Made by a program: the position numbers and the translations under genes
Part shown: positions 16,220 to 23,684 of the stretch, in pieces
Layout: every line of letters starts with the position of its first letter
Numbering within the stretch: the stretch's first letter is position 1
Assembly (NCBI GenBank): GCA_041402045.1
Contig: JAWKSZ010000027.1
Span: 1-64,000, forward strand
Reading direction: 5' to 3'
Origin: JAGQRJ01 sp041402045
Lineage (GTDB): Bacteria > Planctomycetota > J058
Length of the DNA stretch: 64,000 nucleotides
The notes under the pieces: model-generated
The model's input: the letters and a program-made list of their open reading frames with translations, nothing else
Databases searched by the model: none
Told to the model about the DNA's origin: nothing

Positions 16220-18436
16220 GTGCCGGCCCGAGACGCGACACCGACGGGAGACGGCGCGGCGCCCACCCGGGCGCCGCGCCTGCTGGACGACCTCCTGGGC
16301 GGGACCGCCGCCGCGCTGGTGGCCTTCCCCTCGGCGATCGCGTTCGGGCTCGTGGTCTTCGCCAGCCTGGGCCCGGAGCGCGCCGGTCAGGGCGCGCTCT
16401 ACGGCATGCTGGGCGCGGTAGCCCTGGGCCTGGTGGCGGGGGCCCTCGGCGGGCGCCCGGGCAACGTCTCGGCGCCCTGCGCGCCGGCGGCGGCGGTCCT
16501 GGCCGCGCTCACCGGGGCCCTCGTGGACCGGGACCGCGGGCCCGAGCTGGTGCTCGCCGTGCTCAGCCTGGCGGGCCTCGCCGTGGGCGCGCTGCAGCTC
16601 CTGGTGGGGATCCTCGGCGGCGGGCGCCTGATCAAGTTCATCCCCTACCCCGTGGTCGCCGGCTACCTGGCGGCGGTGGGGCTCTCGATCGTGGTCAGTC
16701 AGGTCCCCAAGCTCTTGGCCCTGCCCCCGCACACCGAGCTGCTCCCCGCCCTGACCCAGCCCGGGCTATGGCGGCCGGCGGCGCTCACGGTCGGCGGGCT
16801 CACGATCGCGGCCACGCTCCTCGCCCCCAAGCTCACCGCGCGCCTGCCCGCGCCGATCGTGGGCCTGGCCGTGGGCGGCGTGGCCTACGCCGCGCTGTGC
16901 CTGGTCGAGCCCGCGCTGCGCAGCGTCGACAACCCGTTGGTGATCGGACGTCTGGGCGAAGGCGGGAGCCCGCTCCCGAGCTGGGCGCCGCGCTGGCGCG
17001 GCCTGCGCGCACTCCAGCTCCAGGACCTCGAGACCGCGTTGATCCCGGCGACGACCCTGGGCCTGCTCCTGTGCGTGGACGCCCTCAAGACCTCGGTCCT
17101 CGTCGACTCGTTGACCCGCACGCGGCACGACTCCGACCGCGAGCTGCGGGCTCAAGGGGTCGCCAACCTGTGCGCGGCGCTCCTGGGCGGCATGCCGGGC
17201 TCCGCGACCGCGGGCCCGACCCTGGTCAACGTGAGCAGCGGCGGGCGCACCCGGCGCTCGGGGATCGTCGCCGGGGCCGTGGCGCTCCTGACCCTGGTCG
17301 CCCTCTCGGGGCTCCTGGCCTGGGTCCCCCAGGCCGCGTTGGCCGGAATCCTGATCGTGATCGGGCTGCGCATGGTCGACGCGCGCACCGTCGACCTCGC
17401 CCGACGCCGGGAGACAGCGTTCGACTTCTGCGTGGTGCTGACCGTGGTGCTCACCGCCTTCGCGGTGGACCTGATCGTGGCGGCCGGGGTCGGGGTCGTG
17501 CTCTCGATCCTGCTCTTCCTGCGCGACCAGATCGGCGCCCACGTGGTGCGCCGGACCCTGCGCGGCCAGACCGTGTCCTCCAAGAACCGCCGGCTCCCCG
17601 AGCAGCGCGCCCTGCTCCGGGCGGAGGGCGAGCGGATCGTGATCTATCAGCTCCAGGGGAACCTGTTCTTCGGGACCGCCGACCAGCTGTTCCACGAGCT
17701 CGAGCCGCAATTGACCGCCGGCCGGATCGTGATCCTGGACCTGCACCGGGTGGGCAGCCTCGACTTCACCGCGGGGCGCCTGCTGCACCAGATCGCCGCG
17801 CAGCTCGGAGAGGCCGGGGGAGAGCTGGTGTTCGCCAACGTCGACCCCTGCCAGACCCCCTACCTCGAGCACTTCGGCGTCCTGGGCCCCGGCGGCTGCG
17901 CCCGCGCCTTCGCCGACGCCGACGACGCCCTGGGCTGGGCGGAGGATCGACTGCTCGAGGCCGCCGGACTCCTGGATCACCCGTCCGCGCCGCCGCTGGC
18001 CCTGGGCGAGCTGAGCCTGTTCCAGGACCTGTCCCCCGCGCAGCTCGAGGCCGTGTCCGAGCACGTGAGCGCGCGGAGCTTCGCTCCGGGGGAACGTGTG
18101 TTCTCCTGCGGCGAGCCGGGAGACTCCCTGTTCCTCGTGCGCCGGGGCAGCGTGCGGATCCTGCTGCCCCTCAGCGGCGGCGCCACCAAGCACCTCGCGA
18201 CCTTCGGCCGCGCGAGCGTGTTCGGCGACATGGCCTTCCTCGTCCCGGGCCCCCGCTCGGCCCACGCCGAGGCCGAGACGGCGACCGACGTCTACTGCCT
18301 CTCCCGCGCCGCCGCGCGCGCCCTCGTCGCCTCGCACCCCGACGTGGGGAGCTCGATCTACGCGCGCCTCGGCGCGGCCCTCGCTGAGCGCCTGCGCGAC
18401 GCGGACCAGGAGCTGCGGCTGCTCGCCGAGTCGTGA
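16220..18436 (+). CDS. SulP-family anion transporter with STAS and cyclic-nucleotide-binding domains
   Basis: 738 residues from GTG 16220. Residues ~20-440 hold the hydrophobic SulP core (VAFPSAIAFGLVVFASLG, PGNVSAPCAPAAAV, and GMPGSATAGPTLVNVSSGG, the family block before the last helices). A STAS domain follows (~455-555; IVIYQLQGNLFFGTADQL, LDLHRVGSLDFTAGRLL). A cNMP-binding domain ends the protein (~595-715), with PGERVFSCGEPGDSLFLV and the phosphate cassette FGDMAFLVPGPRSAHAEA retaining its Arg. SulP proteins move bicarbonate, sulfate or dicarboxylates; the substrate here is undetermined. The arrangement suggests transport gated by cyclic nucleotide and by STAS contacts. It is the last + strand gene before a strong hairpin. 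Confidence 0.9.
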   Translation: MPARDATPTGDGAAPTRAPRLLDDLLGGTAAALVAFPSAIAFGLVVFASLGPERAGQGALYGMLGAVALGLVAGALGGRPGNVSAPCAPAAAVLAALTGALVDRDRGPELVLAVLSLAGLAVGALQLLVGILGGGRLIKFIPYPVVAGYLAAVGLSIVVSQVPKLLALPPHTELLPALTQPGLWRPAALTVGGLTIAATLLAPKLTARLPAPIVGLAVGGVAYAALCLVEPALRSVDNPLVIGRLGEGGSPLPSWAPRWRGLRALQLQDLETALIPATTLGLLLCVDALKTSVLVDSLTRTRHDSDRELRAQGVANLCAALLGGMPGSATAGPTLVNVSSGGRTRRSGIVAGAVALLTLVALSGLLAWVPQAALAGILIVIGLRMVDARTVDLARRRETAFDFCVVLTVVLTAFAVDLIVAAGVGVVLSILLFLRDQIGAHVVRRTLRGQTVSSKNRRLPEQRALLRAEGERIVIYQLQGNLFFGTADQLFHELEPQLTAGRIVILDLHRVGSLDFTAGRLLHQIAAQLGEAGGELVFANVDPCQTPYLEHFGVLGPGGCARAFADADDALGWAEDRLLEAAGLLDHPSAPPLALGELSLFQDLSPAQLEAVSEHVSARSFAPGERVFSCGEPGDSLFLVRRGSVRILLPLSGGATKHLATFGRASVFGDMAFLVPGPRSAHAEAETATDVYCLSRAAARALVASHPDVGSSIYARLGAALAERLRDADQELRLLAES

Positions 18437-18455
18437 CCCCCACCCCACGGAAACA

Positions 18456-18494
18456 CGTGGAGCCCACGGAACGAACGGTTCCGTGAGCTCCACG
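18456..18494. terminator. Long hairpin after the SulP gene
   Basis: Two 17-nt arms (18456-18472 and 18478-18494) pair with one wobble around a 5-nt loop. The hairpin begins about 20 nt after the SulP stop and lies between convergent genes. No clear T tract follows on the + strand, so it may stop transcription by itself or protect the 3' end. Confidence 0.6.
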
Positions 18495-18529
18495 CGTAAG
18501 CAATCCACGAGATAGGTCTCCCGCGCGGG

Positions 18530-18600
18530 GAGGGACGCCCTTCGTCGCCTCGCGACGAGCGGCGCCGGTCACCCGGCGCCGCGCCCCCAAGGCGTCCCTC
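18530..18600. terminator. Nested three-stem structure downstream of hcp1
   Basis: Outer arms gagggacgcc (18530-18539) and ggcgtccctc (18591-18600) are perfectly complementary. Two inner hairpins are enclosed: cgtcgcctcgcgacg, and ggcgcc...ggcgcc around 18561-18580. The structure lies 13 nt beyond the hcp1 stop on the minus strand. It most likely ends the hcp1 transcript, although its cloverleaf-like form could also be a small structured RNA. Confidence 0.5.
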
Positions 18601-18612
18601 GACCCGCTGCGC

Positions 18613-19083
18613 TCAGTGGGGAGCCGAGAAGTCGAAGGTGGTGGGCAGCTTGCCGGACAGCCACTCCCAGTCGATCTTGCGGTAGGCGAAGCCGATCTGG
18701 TCCATGTGCGGCGGCGTGTTCTCGTCGCGCTCGCCGGGGCCCGGAATGTGCGGCCGGGCGTAGATCAGGCGGCAGTCCGAGAGCGTGATCTTGAAGTAGA
18801 CCTCGGTCGCGCCCTCACCCGGCTTGTCCCGCTCGAACTCGATCTCCACCGAGTTGATCTTCTTCTTCTTCGCCAGCGCCTCGTAGAGCTTCGGGCTCGC
18901 CTTGTCCAGCTCCTTCAGCACCGTGCACGCCCCGTGCTCCGGCTCGCCCCGGCCCTTCGCCTCCCGCATGTCGAAGGGATACTTCATTTCGTGGCTGAAG
19001 CCGCGGACCTCGCTCCAGTCGGCGCGCTCCAGCGACGACCCGGGCATATCGGCGATCTTCATGAAAACCTTCATTCCAGACAT
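18613..19083 (-). CDS. Hcp-family protein (type VI secretion tube-like), copy 1
   Basis: 156 residues from ATG 19083 with a strong GAGGAGG ribosome site. The sequence matches the Hcp/DUF796 fold: it starts MSGMKVFMKIADMPGSS, has SHEMKYPFDMREAKGRGEPE and KKKINSVEIEFERD, and ends in the beta strands KITLSDCRLIYARPHI and IGFAYRKIDWEWL. Hcp proteins stack as hexameric rings in type VI secretion tubes, but related stand-alone proteins exist. No sheath, VgrG, baseplate or ATPase gene is visible here. Two further copies lie immediately to the right; copy 3 differs mainly by one extra Gly near the C-terminus (SGGKLP) and by its last residues. Confidence 0.88.
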   Translation of the reverse strand: MSGMKVFMKIADMPGSSLERADWSEVRGFSHEMKYPFDMREAKGRGEPEHGACTVLKELDKASPKLYEALAKKKKINSVEIEFERDKPGEGATEVYFKITLSDCRLIYARPHIPGPGERDENTPPHMDQIGFAYRKIDWEWLSGKLPTTFDFSAPH

Positions 19084-19134
19084 GACTTCCTCCTCGTTCG
19101 GTTGTTCGTGTTCGTCGGCGGCGTGCGTCGCTCG

Positions 19135-19173
19135 CCTTCACCCGTAGATCCAAGGGTTCTCCGCCGAGATCAC
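19135..19173 (-). promoter_or_regulatory. Conserved upstream element of the hcp copies
   Basis: A block containing cccgtagatccaaggg and ending ccgagatcaca (+ strand) lies about 50 nt upstream of hcp1. Nearly the same block lies at 21562-21603 upstream of hcp3, a degraded form lies at 19917-19945 upstream of hcp2, and an orphan copy lies at 20763-20803. Its conservation and constant distance suggest a promoter or operator; no standard -35/-10 pair is obvious. Confidence 0.45.
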
Positions 19174-19348
19174 AGCCTTCTTCGATTTTTCTTCTGCGAC
19201 GGCCTGGCGGGCGCGCCACCCCAGGGCGCGGGCCTTAGCGGTGCGCACACGAACCAAGGCGGGCCCTACCGATCCCGAGCACGCCGGCCCCCGGAGGAAC
19301 ACGCGGCCACGACCTCGCGCGCAGCGGTCCCGAGCTGGCCTGACGTCG

Positions 19349-19381
19349 AACGCGCCCCGCGGGGATCCTGCGGGGCGCGTT
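19349..19381 (-). terminator. Terminator hairpin of hcp copy 2
   Basis: Perfect 12-bp arms aacgcgccccgc and gcggggcgcgtt enclose a 9-nt loop. They lie about 20 nt past the end of hcp2 on the minus strand. The same hairpin recurs at 20981-21016 behind hcp3. Confidence 0.65.
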
Positions 19382-19402
19382 GCGTGGTGGGTTCGACCGG
19401 TC

Positions 19403-19877
19403 CTAGCTCTGGGAGCCGAGAAGTCGAAGGTGGTGGGCAGCTTGCCGCCAGACAGCCACTCCCAGTCGATCTTGCGGTAGGCGAAGCCGATCTGGTCCAT
19501 GTGCGGCGGCGTGTTCTCGTCGCGCTCGCCGGGCCCGGAATGTGCGGCCGGGCGTAGATCAGGCGGCAGTCCGAGAGCGTGATCTTGAAGTAGACCTCGG
19601 TCGCGCCCTCACCCGGCTTGTCCCGCTCGAACTCGATCTCCACCGAGTTGATCTTCTTCTTCTTCGCCAGCGCCTCGTAGAGCTTCGGGCTCGCCTTGTC
19701 CAGCTCCTTCAGCACCGTGCACGCCCCGTGCTCCGGCTCGCCCCGCCCCTTCGCCTCCCGCATGTCGAACGGATACTTCATTTCGTGGCTGAAGCCGCGC
19801 ACCTCGCTCCAGTCGGCGCGCTCCAGCGACGACCCGGGCATATCGGCGATCTTCATGAAAACCTTCATTCCAGACAT
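19403..19877 (-). pseudogene. Hcp-family protein copy 2, frameshifted
   Basis: The first ~115 codons from ATG 19877 match copies 1 and 3, up to ARPHIPGP. There one G is missing relative to the other copies (around 19532-19537, where a GGGG run reads GGG), so the frame is lost. The C-terminal part (MDQIGFAYRKIDWEWLSGGK and onward) is intact in another frame. A second missing G near 19411 removes the normal stop. Both losses are in G runs, so they could be sequencing or assembly errors. If real, this copy is inactive. Confidence 0.75.
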
Positions 19878-20144
19878 GACTTCCTCCTCGTTCGGTTGTT
19901 CGTGTTCGGCGTGCCGCCTTCACCGTGATCAAGGGTTCTCCGCGGTCAGGCGTTCAGGGATCGCGAGGGGGGCGCCGGGCGCAAGCAGCTATGCCAGGCA
20001 CTACGCCGCGAGGGATCCTGATGCCTCAGGAGGCGGAGGTGGACGAGCTCAACGCCCCAGTCGCCGGGCGCCGCCTGGGGCTCGTCGTTTCGTTCGGACT
20101 CGACCCTGTTCGTCGTCGACCACGACGCCTGACCCCCGACGAGC

Positions 20145-20525
20145 CGCGGTGCCAGCTCGAGCTCTATCGAGCCTGGGGCCCGGGTCTGCACGAGGTCGTG
20201 GTGCAGAACACCCTAGGCCGCGCGGGAGGCGGTCACGGGAGCCACGCGCGCTGGGTCGGCTACTACGTGCCGCGGCTGCTCCCGAACCTGCTCCCGGCGG
20301 GGCTGTTCTTCCTCGGCGGAGCCGCCCACTGGCTGCGCCGCCGACGCACGCTGCCGCCTGCCGAACGCTTCGCCTACGAGGCTCCTCTGCTCTGGCTGGG
20401 CCCGGGGTCCTGGGGTTGAGCCTGGCCGCCAGCAAGCGCGAGCTCTACCTGGTGCCCCTGGTACCGGCCGCGGCGACGGTGGCCGGGCTGTGGATCGAGC
20501 GCGTGGTCACGGGCAGGGCCCGCTC
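20145..20525 (+). pseudogene. Fragment of an ArnT/PMT-like membrane glycosyltransferase
   Basis: Two adjacent reading frames together spell a piece of a GT-C membrane glycosyltransferase. The first frame has ELYRAWGPGLHEVVVQNT and ARWVGYYVPRLLPNLLPAGL. After a frame change near 20405 it continues GLSLAASKRELYLVPLVPAA, the block that ArnT-type proteins carry before their late helices. No N-terminal catalytic region with the acidic residues is present, and it ends at the repeat junction near 20736. It is a remnant inside the hcp array. The flanking bases 19946-20144 and 20526-20735 show no other recognisable gene. Confidence 0.55.
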
Positions 20526-20980
20526 TAGGCTACGCCCGCGCGCTGCCCGCGCTGTGCGCCGGCCTGCTGGGACTGCTGGGCCTGGGGCTCCGCGACCGTG
20601 GCCCTGGGCTGCCTGGCCTGGGCCTGCTCGGAGCGGGTGACGTGGCCGTCGCCTGTGGCGCGCTCGCCTCGAGCGGGCGCGGGGTCGGCCTGCCTGGCGG
20701 CCCCAGGCGGGCGCTCTCTGGCGCCTCGGTGGCCGCGTGTTCGTCGGCGGCGTGCGTCGCTCGCCTTCACCCGTAGATCCAAGGGTTCTCCGCCGAGATC
20801 ACAGCCTTCTTCGATTTTTCTTCTGCGACGGCCTGGCGGGCGCGCCACCCCAGGGCGCGGGCCTTAGCGGTGCGCACACGAACCAAGGCGGGCCCTACCG
20901 ATCCCGAGCACGCCGGCCCCCGGAGGGACACGCGGCCACGACCTCGCGCGCAGCGGTCCCGAGCTGGCCTGACGTACGCG

Positions 20981-21016
20981 AACGCGCCCCGCGGGGGGGA
21001 TCCCGCGGGGCGCGTT
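20981..21016 (-). terminator. Terminator hairpin of hcp copy 3
   Basis: The same 12-bp stem as at 19349-19381, with a 12-nt loop, begins just past the hcp3 stop on the minus strand. Confidence 0.6.
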
Positions 21017-21037
21017 GCGTGGTGGGTTCGACCGGTC

Positions 21038-21514
21038 CTAGCTCTGGGGAGCCGAGAAGTCGAAGGTGGTGGGCAGCTTGCCGCCAGACAGCCACTCCCA
21101 GTCGATCTTGCGGTAGGCGAAGCCGATCTGGTCCATGTGCGGCGGCGTGTTCTCGTCGCGCTCGCCGGGGCCCGGAATGTGCGGCCGGGCGTAGATCAGG
21201 CGGCAGTCCGAGAGCGTGATCTTGAAGTAGACCTCGGTCGCGCCCTCACCCGGCTTGTCCCGCTCGAACTCGATCTCCACCGAGTTGATCTTCTTCTTCT
21301 TCGCCAGCGCCTCGTAGAGCTTCGGGCTCGCCTTGTCGAGCTCCTTCAGCACGGTGCAGGCGCCGTGCTCCGGCTCGCCCCGGCCCTTCGCCTCACGCAT
21401 GTCGAAGGGATACTTCATTTCGTGGCTGAAGCCGCGGACCTCGCTCCAGTCGGCGCGCTCCAGCGACGACCCGGGCATATCGGCGATCTTCATGAAAACC
21501 TTCATTCCAGACAT
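21038..21514 (-). CDS. Hcp-family protein (type VI secretion tube-like), copy 3
   Basis: 158 residues from ATG 21514. It is identical to copy 1 through nearly all of its length, with one extra Gly (WLSGGKLPTT) and a different C-terminus (SAPQS instead of SAPH). The ribosome site differs from copies 1 and 2 (GGAGCTCACC here), and the upstream region carries the shared element at 21562-21603. The near identity points to recent duplication or gene conversion. As for copy 1, the fold is Hcp but no type VI apparatus is present in the window. Confidence 0.87.
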   Translation of the reverse strand: MSGMKVFMKIADMPGSSLERADWSEVRGFSHEMKYPFDMREAKGRGEPEHGACTVLKELDKASPKLYEALAKKKKINSVEIEFERDKPGEGATEVYFKITLSDCRLIYARPHIPGPGERDENTPPHMDQIGFAYRKIDWEWLSGGKLPTTFDFSAPQS

Positions 21515-21641
21515 GGTGAGCTCCTCGTGGTGGGTGTGGGGTGAGGCGGTCGTTCGTTCTCGCCTTCACCCGTAGATCCAAGGGTCCCCCGGCCGAGATC
21601 ACAACGAATCTCGAAAACCCCTGCGCCCCCAACCAACGCGA

Positions 21642-21668
21642 CGGGGCCGGAGCGTCGCTCCGGCCCCG
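21642..21668 (-). terminator. Terminator hairpin of the large lipoprotein gene
   Basis: An 11-bp GC-rich stem (cggggccggag / ctccggccccg) with a 5-nt loop lies 20 nt past the stop of the lipoprotein gene on the minus strand. No T tract follows. Confidence 0.5.
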
Positions 21669-21688
21669 CAAGAGGTTCGTGGCGCTCG

Positions 21689-23542
21689 CTACTCGCCCGG
21701 ACCGAGCACGCCCAGGTCGCGGGCGAGCCAGTAGGGGTAGAGGTAGCTCAGCGGGGCGACCTTCATGTTCGCCGGCTGATTGCTCCCGCTCTTGATCTGA
21801 CGCGGGTGCCCGCGCCACACGAAGATGTCCGGCGCGCGGGCGTCCACGGGGAAGTAGAGCGGGTTCAGCGCGTGCCCGCCGACCCGGCCGAAGCGGTCGG
21901 GCCAGGGGCTGACCACGAGTCCGGGCCAATTGCTGTTGTCGATCTCACGCCCGGTCAGGTCGTCGTGGAAGCGCTGGAGCGCCTGGATCGAGTGCCCCAC
22001 GTCGTCGGCGCCGGTCTGGCTGTAGCCGTGGTGCAGGAGGTTCACCACCGGGTTGTGGTCGGTCGCGAGGTACTCCCACTGCCGGTGCATGACCGCCTTG
22101 TAGTCGGCCACGAGCGCGGGGTCCTGCTCCATTTGGACCATGAGGCTCAGGGGCATGAAGGTCAGGTTGACGCCCAGGTGCGAGCGCACGGTGCGCGCGA
22201 GGTCGATCAGGCCCTGCTTCGTCAGGTTCGAGGCGTACTGCGCGAGGAACCCGTCGATCTGCTGGGCCAGGCTCTGCTGCCCGATCAGGTTCAGGACCTG
22301 CGAGAACAGGCGCACGTCGCTGAGGATCGCCTGGAGCCGCGTCTGGTTGTTGGGGTCGTGCAGCCAGTTCAGCAGGCGCACCACCGAGGCCCCGATCCAG
22401 GCGCTGATCTGGGGCGTCGCGAGGGGGAGCAGCCCCGACACGATCTGACCCAGGGTGCCTTGATTGTTGAGCCACACCTGGAGCACGACGGCCATGACCC
22501 CCGAGAGGTCACGCACGGCCTCCTCGACCGCCGCCATGTTCCGCCCATAGAGCAGGTCGTCCCCGATCGTGCCGAACTTGACCAGGGCGTCCACGTAGCC
22601 CCGCTGGATCAGGGTCTGCTTCCACTGGGCGTAGCGCGCGTCGCCGGTCATGTGCTCGGCGACGGTGAACATGAACAGCCCCCGCAGGCCTTCGCCAGCG
22701 CGGACCTTGGGGTAGGGCGCGCTGCGCAGCGCCTGCGCCACCTGGGGCGAGTAGGGCACGCTGCGCGCGATCAGGTTGAAGGGGAAGTCGTCGACGGTGG
22801 CCCAGGTCTGGGGGTTGATCCGGTCCTGGTAGAAGTAGTCGGGGGAGAGGGTGAAGAAGCGCTCCACCGTTCCCTGCGGGCCCCAGGGCGCCTCGAGGAC
22901 CATGTCCTTGCTCATGAGGACGTCGCAGACGGCGCGCACGTCGGCCTCGAGGGCCTGGCGCAGCGCGGGGTCCTGGATCTGGTCCCAGCACACCCCGACG
23001 CCGTAGAACCAGCCGGTGTACTGATCGCGGGAGGGCTTGCCGTGGTTGTAGTTCAGCCCTGCGTAGGCGGCGCCTACGCCCGGGTGGCCCTGGGTCTCGA
23101 TCGCGGCGTCGTCGAAGCCGCGCACGATCACGCCGGGGACCCCGGTGATCGTGGCCATGTCGTGCAGGGTCCAGCAGGCGGCCTCGAAGTTGGCCAGGGC
23201 CGAGGGGTCCTGGGTCGAGCGGTAGCGCATGGCCTCGGTGGCGGCGTAGACCCCGGTCCACAGGCAGCGGCTCGGCCAGTGGCCGAAGCGGACCACGTTG
23301 CCGTTGGGGTCGATCTGGACGTCCTGGACCTGACCGTGGGGCAGGTGCTGGGCCTGCATGACGGTCTCGAACCCGAGCGCCTTCTGGTGCAGGGGGCCCG
23401 GCGCCGTGGTCGAGCTGCTGGACGGGGTCGAGGTCTGGTTGCTGGTGACGCCGGCGGCGGTGCTCCCGTGGCCGGAACGCGACGAATTGCTGCAGCCGAG
23501 CGTGCCGATCAGGCACACTCCGACCCAGGCGAGTCTCCTCAT
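21689..23542 (-). CDS. Large secreted lipoprotein of unknown function
   Basis: 617 residues from ATG 23542. The signal ends in the lipobox IGTLGC (Cys17), followed by a Ser/Thr-rich linker (about residues 18-48). The rest is a soluble, aromatic-rich and mostly helical domain, for example WTGVYAATEAMRYRSTQDP, GWFYGVGVCWDQIQDPALR and YWLARDLGVLGPGE at the end. The pattern of repeated helices with W, Y and D faces recalls alpha/alpha-barrel carbohydrate-active proteins. I recognise no catalytic signature, so this remains a guess. It has its own hairpin terminator and no close operon partner. Confidence 0.75.
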   Translation of the reverse strand: MRRLAWVGVCLIGTLGCSNSSRSGHGSTAAGVTSNQTSTPSSSSTTAPGPLHQKALGFETVMQAQHLPHGQVQDVQIDPNGNVVRFGHWPSRCLWTGVYAATEAMRYRSTQDPSALANFEAACWTLHDMATITGVPGVIVRGFDDAAIETQGHPGVGAAYAGLNYNHGKPSRDQYTGWFYGVGVCWDQIQDPALRQALEADVRAVCDVLMSKDMVLEAPWGPQGTVERFFTLSPDYFYQDRINPQTWATVDDFPFNLIARSVPYSPQVAQALRSAPYPKVRAGEGLRGLFMFTVAEHMTGDARYAQWKQTLIQRGYVDALVKFGTIGDDLLYGRNMAAVEEAVRDLSGVMAVVLQVWLNNQGTLGQIVSGLLPLATPQISAWIGASVVRLLNWLHDPNNQTRLQAILSDVRLFSQVLNLIGQQSLAQQIDGFLAQYASNLTKQGLIDLARTVRSHLGVNLTFMPLSLMVQMEQDPALVADYKAVMHRQWEYLATDHNPVVNLLHHGYSQTGADDVGHSIQALQRFHDDLTGREIDNSNWPGLVVSPWPDRFGRVGGHALNPLYFPVDARAPDIFVWRGHPRQIKSGSNQPANMKVAPLSYLYPYWLARDLGVLGPGE

Positions 23543-23684
23543 TGTGATCTCTCTCTCGGTTCTCTCCGCCGAGAAAGATAAAGGGCTTCCGCCACCCGAC
23601 CAAGAATTTCCCTTATCCGGGAAGGCTCCTGCGTATCACTTTTCGAAAGAAATGCGCAACTCCAACGCTCACCGAAGGGTGTGT

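Larger units (their letters stand above)
19107..19877. repeat. Direct repeat unit A (intergenic block plus hcp copy 2)
   Basis: This segment consists of an intergenic block (19107-19402) followed by hcp copy 2. It recurs almost base for base at 20736-21514, differing by a few single-base indels, mostly in G runs. The intergenic block contains a terminator for the hcp gene to its right and the promoter-side sequence for the hcp gene to its left. Confidence 0.85.
20736..21514. repeat. Direct repeat unit B (intergenic block plus hcp copy 3)
   Basis: This is the second copy of the unit at 19107-19877. Its left edge (near 20736) carries the hcp upstream element but no hcp gene beyond it. Glycosyltransferase-fragment sequence is joined there instead, which marks a recombination junction. 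Confidence 0.85.

Noticed and set aside
18613..21514. Insertion sequence or prophage carrying the hcp genes
   Set aside because: No transposase, integrase, inverted terminal repeats or phage structural genes are seen; direct duplication explains the layout.
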